This document shows positions 12,106 through 22,104 of a stretch of DNA of 64,000 nt, piece after piece. The position numbers and the translations under genes are program-made. The notes beneath the pieces were generated by a model, which did no database searches, was not told the origin of the DNA, and saw only the letters and a list, made by a program, of their open reading frames with translations. Source of the stretch: Solicoccozyma terricola (taxonomy: Eukaryota; Basidiomycota; Tremellomycetes; Filobasidiales; Piskurozymaceae); contig BCLD01000012.1 in the NCBI GenBank assembly GCA_001600875.1, positions 742,287 through 806,286 of the forward strand, written 5' to 3'. Every line of letters starts with the position of its first letter. The stretch's first letter is position 1.

Positions 12106-14949
12106 ATGAGAGGGACTGCCATTGGTTCCTTTGACCACTCGTTTCACGCTACTGGCACACCCGGTTCTTCTCTCGAGAACACGATGAATCGATACCCTGA
12201 AACTGCTCCAGCCCAAGACATTCCCCTGGCAGTGACTTCCCAGGTGGTCCCGGAGACAGCATCTACAACTCTTGGAACCACGTCATCTCGAGGATCGTTG
12301 CAATCAAGGCGCAGCGTTGAATCACATCAGGAAAGAAGGCCAGACCTACATGCCCACTTCGACACGTTGCCCGGGGAACCGGTTGTGGCGATCGACGAGC
12401 CGGTGATTGACATCGAGCATGTCCCGGTGGACGATGATCCTAGAGAGTGGTCCAATAGGAAGAAGGTGATGTATGGCATTCGTTTACTTTGCCATGAGCT
12501 GCTCTTTTGCTGACGCTCTCCCGCTTCCGATGAAAGTCCATGATCCTTGCCATGGTGTCAATAGCATCGCTAGCGCCAACAATGGGAGCAAGTATATATA
12601 ACCCGGCATTCAATCAGCTGCGTGATCAACTGCATGCTACTGAGACTGAACTATCCCTGAGTCTAAGTCTGTTTATCCTCTGCCAGGGAGGTTTTCCTGT
12701 TAGTGAGTAATTGCTGTTGCGGCATTTCAAAATACTGGGCTGATCATCGGGTCGAGTACCTTGCGTTAGTTTGGTCCAGTATTGCGGAAGTCACAGGTCG
12801 GAAAGTGGGTGAATGGTTAATACATGGTTCTGCTGTGATAGTTTTCTGACGAGGTGATGTCACATAGATCATCTACCTTGTCTCCACTGCGGTTCGTGCG
12901 GTTTTTTAAGCACCCTTCCGCTATCGAGCTGACGGGGGCGTGTCGCCTTCCAGTGTACCATAGCTGGCTCCCTTGTGTGCTCACGATCCAATTCTATGTT
13001 GCTTTTGAGTGAGTGAATGTATTGCTATGTCGTTGGCCCAATCGCTGACCCGATTCCTGACAGTCATCAGCAAGTCCATCATGCTCTTCCGCTATCCAAC
13101 GAATGCTAATGTCGAAAAATCCTCATAGTGCGCATGGTACAGGCCTTTGGAAGCTCCGCGGTACTTGCCATCGGAGCAGGCTCATTGGCAGACATGTACG
13201 AACGCTCAGAACGTGGGACTAAGGTGCGTTAGGAATTGGCTGGTGGCTGCACTGCAGCAATCTACTAACGGCTGGCTTGCATCTTCAGATGGGTATCTAC
13301 TACGCTATCCCTCTTCTAGGTCCTTCCCTGGGCCCCCTCGTTGGCGGTATATTAGCAAATGTGAATGCGGATCATCCTCAGGAGGAACCCATACTGACCC
13401 TTTTTTCTCGGTTCAGTACTTTTCGTGGCGATCCACATTCTACTTCATCGCTGCATTCGCGGGCCTCACTTTCGTCTGCTTCATCTTCTTTCCGGACTCA
13501 TGGCGGCGTGAACGGTCCCATCTATATCAAGCAGCAATTAAGAGAGCCATCAACCGTGTACTAGTGCACCAACAGCACGAGGAAAAGAAACGTGCTCGGA
13601 AGTTGAAGAAAGGGTTGTCGAGCCGAGACCCAACCCCAGGAACGACGGTCCCTCCAACACCTCGCACTGGGACGCATACGCCGCAACAGTTGGAACACGG
13701 TGCACGTACGGGAAAGACAGACGATATGGCAACACCGGACAGGAACAACACTGGTTCGGCAGCCAAAGAGGCGATATTCAAGCTTGCCGAGCCGCCCCAG
13801 AAGCAGAGTTTCCTGAACAGGATAGGCCTCGATAGGCAAAGATCAGTTCAGGATGGGGAGGAACATGTCAAAATCAAGCTGTCAATTACAGATGTCAACC
13901 CTTTGCCACCGATGTGGGCCGTGCTCAAGAAACCGAACAGCTTGTTGGCAGTGTTTTGCTCTGGTGCGTACGAGCGCATGTGCGGCGAAGGTGTGGAAAC
14001 TGATTGCTGGCTGGATTGCTTAGGCCTGTTGTTTGCGGCGCAATACACGATCGCATTCACTGCTGCGGTCACTTTTGCCGAGTCAGTGACCTCACAGTCA
14101 GAACTGCAGAACCCCGTCTGATTTTCTCTTCACAGGGCGCCTTACAATTACTCTGCATTGAAGATAGGATTGGTGCTTTTGGCATTCGGTAAGTTTAAAT
14201 ATTGGCTTTCATTTGCGCTCAAAGCTTACAAGCCCACTCTTATCTGTAGGCGGTGGTAATTGCATTGGATCCGTGCTTGGTGGACGGTATAGCGATATGG
14301 TTCTCAAACGACTGAAGAAGAAGAATGGAGGTGTAGGGGAACCGGAGGTGAGTATCCTGACGAAGATGATGACAGGCGGTTGACTGATCTACATGGCACA
14401 CCAAGATGCGACTCACAAGCTCGTTTGCAGCCACCGGCATCATGATTCCGTCCTTTCTTGCCTACGCATGGACTTGCCAGTACAAAGTCAACATCGCTGG
14501 ACCAGTCATCTCGCTGTTCTTCGCTGGCTTCAGCATCATGTGAGTGCGGCAAGGGTTTGCATGACGGACCGTCTAATCGATCGGCCATTGTTGCAGGGTC
14601 ATCTACGCGAGCACCTTGGCGTACCTAGTCGATGCGAATCCAGGTCGCTCATCCTCTGCTGTAGCGTGCAACTCGTTCTTCCGAGGTTGTCTGGCGTGCA
14701 TATTCAGTCAGGTGGCGCTGGACATCAGGAATGCTATTGGTGACGGAGGTCTGTATACACTTTTCGCAGGCATTTTATGCCTGTCGTCTCTAGGATTCTA
14801 CATAGTGATAAGTGAGCAGGGTGCAGAGTATTCGAGCTAATCGGTCACTTACTACTTGACATACAGGGAAAGGAAAGCAATGGAGGGATCCTAACTGGTC
14901 ATGGCGAGGAGTGCTGCATAGGCATAATGTGGAGAAGCTTGTGAATTAG
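12106..14949 (+). CDS. Major facilitator superfamily transporter (DHA1-type)
   Basis: Predicted proton-coupled exporter of the 12-helix drug:H+ antiporter type. Fourteen exons: 12106-12465, 12537-12702, 12770-12804, 12868-12891, 12954-13008, 13129-13223, 13289-13360, 13417-13963, 14024-14081, 14136-14188, 14250-14347, 14406-14539, 14597-14811 and 14867-14949 (1995 nt, 664 aa). The first 120 residues are a hydrophilic cytosolic tail ending at DPREWSNRKK. Helix 1 begins ASLAPTMGASIYNPAFNQL. Motif A is present as IWSSIAEVTGRKIIYLVST, and helix 5 has GIYYAIPLLGPSLGPLVGG. A long charged central loop of about 130 residues separates the two halves, followed by a second motif-A-like GGRYSDMVLKRLKKK. 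One intron uses a less usual donor, GTTCGT at 12892. The substrate cannot be read from sequence; polyamine or drug export is typical of the family. An upstream in-frame ATG at 11920 overlaps the DnaJ stop and was rejected. Confidence 0.88.
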
Positions 14950-15179
14950 ATGAAGCCCAGCTCAATGTATCAATGCATGGTTTTTAGCGAACACTGTCAT
15001 GAAAATCTTTCACAGCTTCATGAGACAGCACTTGGATAAACTTACTTGATTGATAGCCTTGCGATGCTTCTCTCAAAAATAAACTGTCGATAGCCCAACG
15101 ACGACCCGTTGGAAATCAAGAAAAGGTACACCGAGAGGCAAAACAACATTTGTCGATATGACAAGAAACAATAAAAACA

Positions 15180-15273
15180 TGGAGACGCAGGGAATCGAAC
15201 CCCGGACCTCATCTAAGCGATTGAACTCAAGTTCTGATGCTAAAGAAGCATTATACCACTAAACCACATCCCC
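15180..15273 (-). tRNA. tRNA-Ala (anticodon AGC) with intron, copy 1
   Basis: The reverse strand folds as a tRNA. The acceptor stem GGGGATG pairs with CGTCTCC and includes the G3-U70 pair that identifies alanine tRNAs. The T arm is CGGGG-TTCGATT-CCCTG, and the discriminator is A. The anticodon loop reads TTAGCAT with AGC at 34-36. The gene is 94 nt, about 21-22 nt longer than a mature tRNA, and the extra bases start just after the base 3' of the anticodon, where eukaryotic tRNA introns lie. A B-box (GGTTCGATTCC) is present and a TTTTT terminator follows the 3' end. One mismatch remains in the anticodon stem under my folding. Confidence 0.85.
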
Positions 15274-15296
15274 ATTTGATGTAAATCAANAAAACA

Positions 15297-15390
15297 TGGA
15301 GACGCAGGGAATCGAACCCCGGACCTCATCTAAGCGATTGAACTCAAGTTCTAATGCTAAAGAAGCATTATACCACTAAACCACATCCCC
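15297..15390 (-). tRNA. tRNA-Ala (anticodon AGC) with intron, copy 2
   Basis: Second copy, 117 bp from the first on the same strand and identical except for one base in the intron. Exons, B-box and G3-U70 pair are unchanged. The 3' TTTT terminator runs into an ambiguous base at 15290. The flanking ACAT and ATTTGATG bases are also shared, so the duplicated unit is about 110-117 bp. The N at the junction means a collapsed or mis-joined repeat in the assembly is possible. Confidence 0.82.
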
Positions 15391-15577
15391 ATTTGATGAG
15401 AGAGTATGTGCTAGGAAAAATATATATCACCACTTGGTGTCTCGGGATTCATCAATTTATCCTTTACTTATATCGCTTTCCGGCACGGCACTGGTCTTTG
15501 AACAAATCATGGTCACAAGCTATTGTCACAAGAGAACTACAAGACAAAGACTGGAAAATACCTAAATCCCAAACTAT

Positions 15578-16866
15578 TCACACCGGCTGTAACCGACTCA
15601 ATAAACTCCTGTTACCTCCTACTTTCCTAGTCGCACGCGGCTCCTCCTGATCTTGAAGCGTAATGACTCGAGCTGTAGCGTCGGTCTGAAGGATAGCATC
15701 AGAGTACATTCGGCTGGAAGAGGAACCGTGGTGTTAGCAATTTGGTTGTCTAATTTGGGGAGAGGGGGGTCTTGAACTTACCCGGTACCAGGTGGTGCCA
15801 GGAGCTCAGGACCTCGAGAGCCAAGAGCACCTTTCAAAGCATCGTTCAGAAGATGATCTCTCCTCTCTGGTCTATTTTTTTGAGGTGGTGGTAATCTAAT
15901 GACCGGCTTTTCCGTGGCAGTACGGGCACCACCACCGGATCCCAACCTCTCGCTCAGTTTCTGCTCTGTGACGGGGATGTAGAGTTTGAGAGGATGACCG
16001 TCGGCTACTACGTCGTTGAATTTGCTGATCATCTCAAGTGCGGAGGTTCGGGTCGGGAGGAGAAGTTCCGCGGAGGTCGTGGGTGAGGATGAAGGGGAGG
16101 AGAGCATGACGACTGATTGTATCGTAACATGTTCAGAGAAGGCGGACTGGAAGGACGGTGTTAGCTTGATCATTCGGTATGATGCAACTGCACCAGAGGG
16201 GGGGGGGGGGGGGTGGCTCACTTTTACATCATCACTAGTAGTACCGTTTAACAATCCTTGAATTATCACTTTGGTTGGACCGTCCGCAGTCCCCTTGACA
16301 CCAAACGTTTTCATTCCCTTGCCTTCTTTCGAGACGTCTTCTGTCTGCCTACGTTTGGGAAGAGAAATAGGGGTGGATACCGTAGGTACGACGACTCGAC
16401 GCGGCGCAGCAACCCTAGCCGCGGTAGGTCGAGAAGATGGTAACAACTCCGTCACCCCTTTCCCTTGAGTGGCTAGATTCCTCTCTGAGTTGACACCAAA
16501 TCCTCGCATCTTGTCCGCGGGGGAAGATCGAACTTCGTCCACTAGATCGCGAGTGGCATGTTTCCCACGACCTGCCCGAGGAGGCCCAATCAATTCTTTA
16601 GGACCGGAATAGAGATCGTGCTTCCACGATCCGTCTGTTGTTGATGGACCGGGGCGCTGGATGTATGAAGCATGTTCAGCGAGGATGGGGTGCAGGAGAG
16701 AGAGGGACGTACTCACCGAGTACGGTTTGTCTTGTGGTGGACGAGTTACGCCTGTTCGACCCTTGTTGAGAATCCTCTCCTGCGAGAGATGGTGTGAGCG
16801 GTGCTGTGACGTGAGCGAGGGAGGAGGGGAACATACGATGACTGCTTGGTGGGCGTCTCGGGGCAT
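15578..16866 (-). CDS. RRM-like putative nucleic-acid-binding protein
   Basis: Function not established. Minus-strand exons: 16866-16837, 16779-16717, 16656-16222, 16146-15782 and 15713-15578 (1029 nt, 342 aa). The middle holds a degenerate RNA-recognition-motif fold: TKVIIQGLLNGTTSDDVKSA (beta1/helix1), EHVTIQSVVMLSS (beta2), LLLPTRTSALEMISKFND (beta3/helix2) and HPLKLYIPV (beta4). Aromatic RNP residues are mostly missing, so RNA binding is uncertain. The N-terminal half is basic and low in complexity (HATRDLVDEVRSS, RRVVVPTVST). The conserved-looking tail has RMYSDAILQTDATARVITLQ. Start: I chose MPRDAHQAVI at 16866. An in-frame ATG at 16968 (MRDSTTSLAIP) would add 34 residues, including a His run, and shorten the gap to Erv14 to 111 bp. 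A long G run (about 16198-16213) lies in intron 3, reading as C on the coding strand. Confidence 0.72.
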
Positions 16867-17079
16867 GGTGGAAGAGATATCGGAGTGGTGGTGATGTGGA
16901 GTGATATGGTCGAAATGGGTCTCATACGCGCCCTCAGGGATAGCGAGACTCGTAGTTGAATCCCGCATTGCTCACAGCAGCCACCGTACACCGTCACATC
17001 GTCACAACATCGACCTCACCAAAGCCATCTCCATAATCATCCTCATCTTCCCCATTCATACTCCACAGTCTCCTTCAAC

Positions 17080-18143
17080 ATGGGTGGCGAAGGTATGTCG
17101 TCGTCCGTCGTAATCAGGGACACCGGTTCCACCGCATAGCAATCCCCCAGGCTGACGATTGCAACTCCCTTTCTTCCACGCTGGCCGTCATATACGCTTC
17201 CTTGAAATGACATGAATCACTTGTCACTTGCCTCGGACGTCTGCTTTTGGGTCTTTCTACGCAACCACCATACTCGTCGGCGCCAATGTCGTATCTAAAT
17301 CCCATCCCGTCATCACACCGTGCCTCGTTCAAACCCTTCCAATCGTCTATCCGACACAGCCTGGCTATTCCTCTTCGCGGTCTTGATGGCCGCGGCTCTT
17401 CTCTTCTCCATGGTGTTCTTCGTGAGGCCTCTTCTCCTACTCTATGCAAAGCCATTCCAGGGAGCTAACCGACGTGGGGACTCTTCTATGGATTAGATTA
17501 TCATGTTCTCTGATTTGGAATGCGATTATATCAACCCGATAGATCTTTGCAACAAGTTGAATCAAGTGAGTCTCAATACCCACGTCCAATCTACCTTCAA
17601 ACCATACCACGACATAACCACATCACATCGGTTCCCTCGGTCTCTAACCCGGCCCCTCGGTTTATCCAAAATACTCACTCCCGCTCTTTCCTCCCAGTTC
17701 GTCCTCCCCGAAATGATCGCCCACGCTTTCCTCACCCTTCTCTTCCTCCTCTCTGGACAATGGATAGCATTCCTGTTGAATGCACCACTGGTAGGGTACA
17801 ATGTCAACAAGTGCGTGTCCCCCTTTCCTGCCTCTTTCCATGTCTAGTAACGAAGCTGATATGCTGTCGTCTGACTTGCAACTCGGTCTTAGGATCCTTT
17901 CAAAGAATCACATGTATGATGCTACAGAGATCTTTAGAACCCTCTCAGGACACAAGAAAGAGAGCTTCATCAAATTGGGTTTATACCTTGTGTCTTTCTT
18001 CTATTACTTGTACCGGTGAGTTGGGGGTTGTTCTTTCTTTCCTTTCCCTTGTTGGGGATCACCGCATACAAGGATAAGATACTGATCAAGAGTTTGTAAT
18101 GTAATCCAGCATGATCTTGGCTTTGATCTCAGAGAGCGACTGA
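17080..18143 (+). CDS. ERV14: Cornichon/Erv14 COPII cargo receptor
   Basis: Small ER membrane protein that loads transmembrane cargo into COPII vesicles. Exons: 17080-17092, 17360-17421, 17497-17565, 17698-17810, 17893-18015 and 18110-18143 (414 nt, 137 aa; yeast Erv14 is 138 aa). Family hallmarks in order: [20 protein letters not shown] (first helix), [20 protein letters not shown], the [20 protein letters not shown] helix, and [17 protein letters not shown]. Next come the [11 protein letters not shown] motif and the third helix [19 protein letters not shown], followed by a short SESD end. The first exon is only 13 nt, and the first intron (267 nt) is long for this window. Confidence 0.96.
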
Positions 18144-18470
18144 GCGGCGTTAGCTATTGTGGTTGGTAGAGGCGAAGGCGAGGAAAGGGAGAATTAGGGA
18201 ACATGGAAGCAGAGTGAGAGAGGAGGTTCGCGTGAACGGAAGGCAAAGTATGGGTAGAAATAATTGTCTTGGAATGGCTCAAGCGAATGATTCATGAAAT
18301 ATCTAGACCAACATGTTTCCCTGAAAGAGTTTTGTTTTTTTCCTTTTGCTATTTGTTTCTCAGTCTTTGGGGATATGACTATAAACTGGGGTTCTTTTCT
18401 TTTTTTAAAACATGCAGCAGGCATCATCGCATGCACATGCACCGCTTGAGAAAATTGTTGTGATTGCCCC
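18144..18470. other. Convergent 3' intergenic region
   Basis: This is 327 bp between the Erv14 stop and the stop of the hydrolase gene on the other strand. It is AT-rich with T runs in the middle, consistent with two facing 3' untranslated regions. No gene or structured element is seen. Confidence 0.5.
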
Positions 18471-20558
18471 TCAAATTCGCGCAAAGTAGACTTCCGCACC
18501 GACTTTCACTCCCTTCCCCTTCATGTCCCCATCAGGCCTTGACGTACCCCAGAACCCACCGCCCATGCCGAAGCCATCATCATCGAACTCGGCGATGACG
18601 GTACTTGTATCTTCAGACGTGGTGACCGTGACCAACCCGGTCTCCGGCCAGATAGTAGCTGATGAGACATTGAATGTTTGACCATCAAAATGGGTGAAGG
18701 CGTAATGGGTGAACCAGAGTTTATCGATTGCGATGATAAAGGTCGGCGCTGTGAATGTATGATTCGGGAAAGGTTGTGCTGTGAGAACTTGCGCGCAATA
18801 CGACGAGAGAGGTGGTAGAGCGGTGGCTGAAAAAGTGGAAGGAAGGGGACAGAGTGTCATATTCCCGTACCCAGTGTCGTAGTAGGTCCCGATGAGAGAG
18901 GAGAAACCATTGGTCGGCAGGGTTGGGTGTGACGGTCGGGCTGTCGCAGGAGGCTTTAGTTCGAGGAGTGGTCTCGACATCAGTCTGCGAGAGAACATGT
19001 CAAATGTTGAGCTCGGTCCATGAGATAACTGCTCGCCACTCACCTTTCCTCCCAATCGATTGGATCCAGCCCCAGCATCTCATCTATAATCCGAAATTTG
19101 ATGACGCTGGTCAATGCCGTTCCAAAATGGCCATCGTTGATCATGATCGCAATGCCGATCCCCTTGGCAGGAAGACGGATCACTTGACTCATCTGCCCTG
19201 GATCTGCACCGCCATGCTCGAGATACTCGTGTCCACGATAAGACCCTCGTTGTTGAGCCATTCCGTAGGTGATGACGCTAGATTCAGGCCAAACGGAGAC
19301 ACCAGTAGGTACAGTCTGACCCTGTGCCACACGCTGGATCACCTCGGAAGGGATGACAGTATCGTTGGTCGTGGCCGATCGACCGTTCAGAATAAGAGTC
19401 TGCAACCAGGTTGCCTGGTGGATGGCGCAGTCAACGTCCATCGGTGTTATATAAAATCAGCGGAAGCTCACCATGTCTTCTGCGCAGGAGATCACTCCAC
19501 CGGGTCCGGCGTGTGCCTCCCCATCTCCGGGGATGAACCAGCCGATGCTTTTAGTCTTGCCCAAGCACGATTGATCAAGCTTTCTATTTCTCGTGGCACC
19601 TATAGTGCCCTTCATACGGCTTGCGCATTCTGTGTCGTTTCTGTCAACTTTTACGAATCCATCTGCTAATCTTCCAGTCGCTCTTGCTGAGGAAACATTA
19701 TAAAAGGAGTTGTTCATCCCCAGCGGGTCCCAGATGTTGCGCTGAACATAGTCAATGTAGCGCACGCCAGTGAGCGAGGGAGCGAGGTGGGAGGCTGCAA
19801 CGTAGTGAAGATTTTGGTATTGCCATGCCTGGCGAAATTCAGCTGATGGACGTAGATGTTTCATCTGGCGGATCATTCCAGCGGCGGAGGTGTGGGCGCT
19901 GGTGGAGCGACCAGAGTGTAAGAAACCCCGTAGCATCCTGTTTCCAGGAACGATAGTCAAGGCTGTACCTACTCGTACGAGTTCTCATGTCTGGGAAGAC
20001 CAGTACGATGGCCTGAGAAGCAACCGATTATAATGACATATCTGCTTCGTCTAGTCTCTTGCACTCACTCATCAAATCTACCAGATCGGTCTCCCTCGAA
20101 GCCACCTCGTCCATGAGCTTCCACTCCGGAAGCACGTCCGTCATCTTGGTGTCCCAGGTCAGTCGTGGTTGGATGCTCTCGTTGGCAATCAACAGGCCTG
20201 CTGATAGAGAAGTGAAGAGCTTAGAGTTCGATGCTATACTGAGCAAAGTCTTTGGAGACATTCATCAGCTTCATTCGTGGAACTAGACCATCTCGCCACT
20301 CACATCCGCCTCCATAGGATCTCCTGCAGCGTTCCTGATACCGAAACCGGTCGTCTCTTTGAACCACTTTCCATCCTGCGTAAAGTCTGGGGATCGAACC
20401 AGAGCGATGGCAACTCCTGGGATTTCATATCGTTCCATGAGGTCGGTGACAAAGGAGGAGAGGTCGCGGGTGGCACTGAAGGTGGTCGAAGTAGTAGGGG
20501 AAGTCTGCCATGGCGTTAATGCAGCCAGAAACACGCTGACTGCATTCATTGACCACAT
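18471..20558 (-). CDS. Beta-lactamase-fold (class C-like) serine hydrolase
   Basis: Predicted serine hydrolase of the beta-lactamase/penicillin-binding-protein fold, probably acting on a small ester or amide. Minus-strand exons: 20558-20304, 20249-20069, 20012-19973, 19937-19472, 19414-19044 and 18984-18471 (1827 nt, 608 aa). The active-site SxxK motif is SNSK at about residues 92-95 (in LLSIASNSKLFTSLSAGLL), with SHRTGLPRH downstream. The YxN motif is YQN in AWQYQNLHYVAASHL. GWFIPGDGEAHAGPGGVISC and WLQTLILNG follow the pattern of fungal members. The C-terminal 190 residues form a separate beta-rich domain (FSSLIGTYYDTGYGNMTLCP). The N-terminus MWSMNAVSVFLAALTPWQTS is a plausible signal peptide, so the protein is likely secreted. 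The frame stays open upstream through a repeat-rich stretch (start 20810), which I did not include. Intron 3 is only 36 nt. Confidence 0.88.
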
Positions 20559-20890
20559 GGTGTTGATCGAAGAGGTAGACACAGGTGGTAAGCTCGTACA
20601 TTCCCTCCAACTCCCTCGGTTCATTATTGACGTTCCGCCGGCGATGTCGTCTTTCGGCGTCCTGCGACGCGTCACATGTCGTTGGGTAGGTGGATGAGTA
20701 GGAAGGAGATGGATAAGGACATGGATGAGCAGATGATGAGCAGATGGATGAGCAGATGGATGAGCACAAATATTAGCATGAACTGGGTGGGAGGATTCAG
20801 AGCGATTCATGCCGAGGCTATCATCTGTCTAATCCTCGAATGATACTACACTGTTCATATCACGCAAAACATGACCTTTCAATTCTATCT
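20559..20890. other. Upstream region of hydrolase with short tandem repeat
   Basis: This is 332 bp between the hydrolase start and the DUF1769 stop, both on the minus strand. It holds a GATGAGCAGATG-type tandem repeat and an ACGCGT. The repeat is in frame with the hydrolase (it would encode Ser/Ile/Cys-rich sequence), so an N-terminal extension is possible but unlikely. Confidence 0.5.
20722..20766. repeat. Minisatellite of GATGAGCAGATG units
   Basis: About four imperfect tandem copies of a 12-bp unit (GATGAGCAGATG), one shortened by 3 bp. It sits 160-210 bp upstream of the hydrolase start. Confidence 0.8.
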
Positions 20891-22104
20891 CTAATCTACG
20901 TCATCCGAGATGCTCTGTTCCATTCTGTCGTCGTCAACTTTTTTCTCGACGTCTATCACTTCAACACCATCGTCGCCCTCATCATCTCCGTCTCCCGTAT
21001 CAACTATTTGAAACCCAACGCTCCAGAAGACCGTCTTCCCATCTCTAGATCTACAGACGTAGGTTACTGGTTGACCATCCCAATATTTCAGCAGGGGGAT
21101 TTGAAGGGTAAATGGCGGCGGTAATGAAACTGAGAGGGTGTTGAAATCTGTTATCGAAGGTGGATACAATTAGCATCCTGTAAGACCCGACCACCAGGAG
21201 ATGCCCGAGGGATAGTGGGATGATTCACCTAATAATCCATTACAGAATTCAATCCCGACATCCCAATCTTTATCCAACTTGAGGCTTTGTCTATTCTCTT
21301 TGTTCCCCAACCATTTCCGACGCGCTGATATACCAGCTGAAGTGGTATCATCCCACTCTGGAGGGGATTCAGCTGACAGAGATTTGACACCTCCATGGGA
21401 AGATTCGGAGACAGTAGTGGATGGGTTAGGGGATGTTGTAGGGGATCTGCTTAGAGAAAGGTAGTTGACTGTCGAGAGCAGAGGGGAGCTAGAGCGATCG
21501 TTCGGGGAGTAATTTTCAGCCGGCTATTGAAATACGAGAGGTTGCAAATGCTTCTCACAGAGCCCATGGTTTATCTGAATATATATCTAGCTCCATCGTC
21601 GGATCCACGAAGCTATTCCGATAAAAGGTCAGCTTGGGTTGAATTTCCCTAGAAAGACGAGACACGTACTACATGAATTTTGTCGCAATTGATGTTCCCC
21701 ATGGTAAAGAGTCCTTGATTGGTTTCTCAAATACGTTTCCAAATACGAGATCGTCTGCTGAAATTGGTTTGAGATATCGCCCTTTTGATTCGAAAGGTTC
21801 GTATCAGCTCATGTAGAGAAAAGAATCACTAAAGGGGGAGGGCTGCGGGGAGGGGGACGTTTGGATAGGACTAACCTCTCACAACAATAGAATACGTATT
21901 ACTCTTCCTTCCATCCTCATTGAAGTATTCATGACCATCTCCTTTCATCTCTTCACCATGATAATCCTTGACCCATACTGAAATCTGGCCCTCGAAATCC
22001 TCCGTTTTAAGCGATGTAGGGGTAGGTGAGTTGACTGGGAATGTATGTGTAGGTGGATAGGCAGTCCCGGAAGATGGAAGAAGGACTTTAAGACGAGGTG
22101 CCAT
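20891..22104 (-). CDS. DUF1769 family protein
   Basis: Conserved fungal protein of unknown function; I recognise the DUF1769 pattern but no activity is known to me. Minus-strand exons: 22104-21876, 21781-21670, 21612-21559, 21488-21229 and 21147-20891 (912 nt, 303 aa). Family segments in order: MAPRLKVLLP, EDFEGQISVWVKDYHGEE, GRYLKPISADDLVFGNVFEK, LPWGTSIATKFMYFVDPTME, SDKPWALSPLLSTVNYLSL, and after a variable Ser-rich stretch FNTLSVSLPPPF and LLKYWDGQPVTYVCRSRDGK. The tail is acidic. It is predicted soluble, with no signal peptide. A CACGTG box lies 108 bp upstream of the start. Confidence 0.88.

Noticed and set aside
20283..20810. Longer hydrolase reading frame starting at 20810
   Set aside because: The extra N-terminus is translated minisatellite and would bury the plausible signal peptide starting at 20558.
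10470..22104. A secondary-metabolite gene cluster (two MFS, hydrolase, DUF1769)
   Set aside because: No synthase, P450, methyltransferase or cluster regulator is present, and housekeeping genes such as Erv14 and tRNAs lie between.
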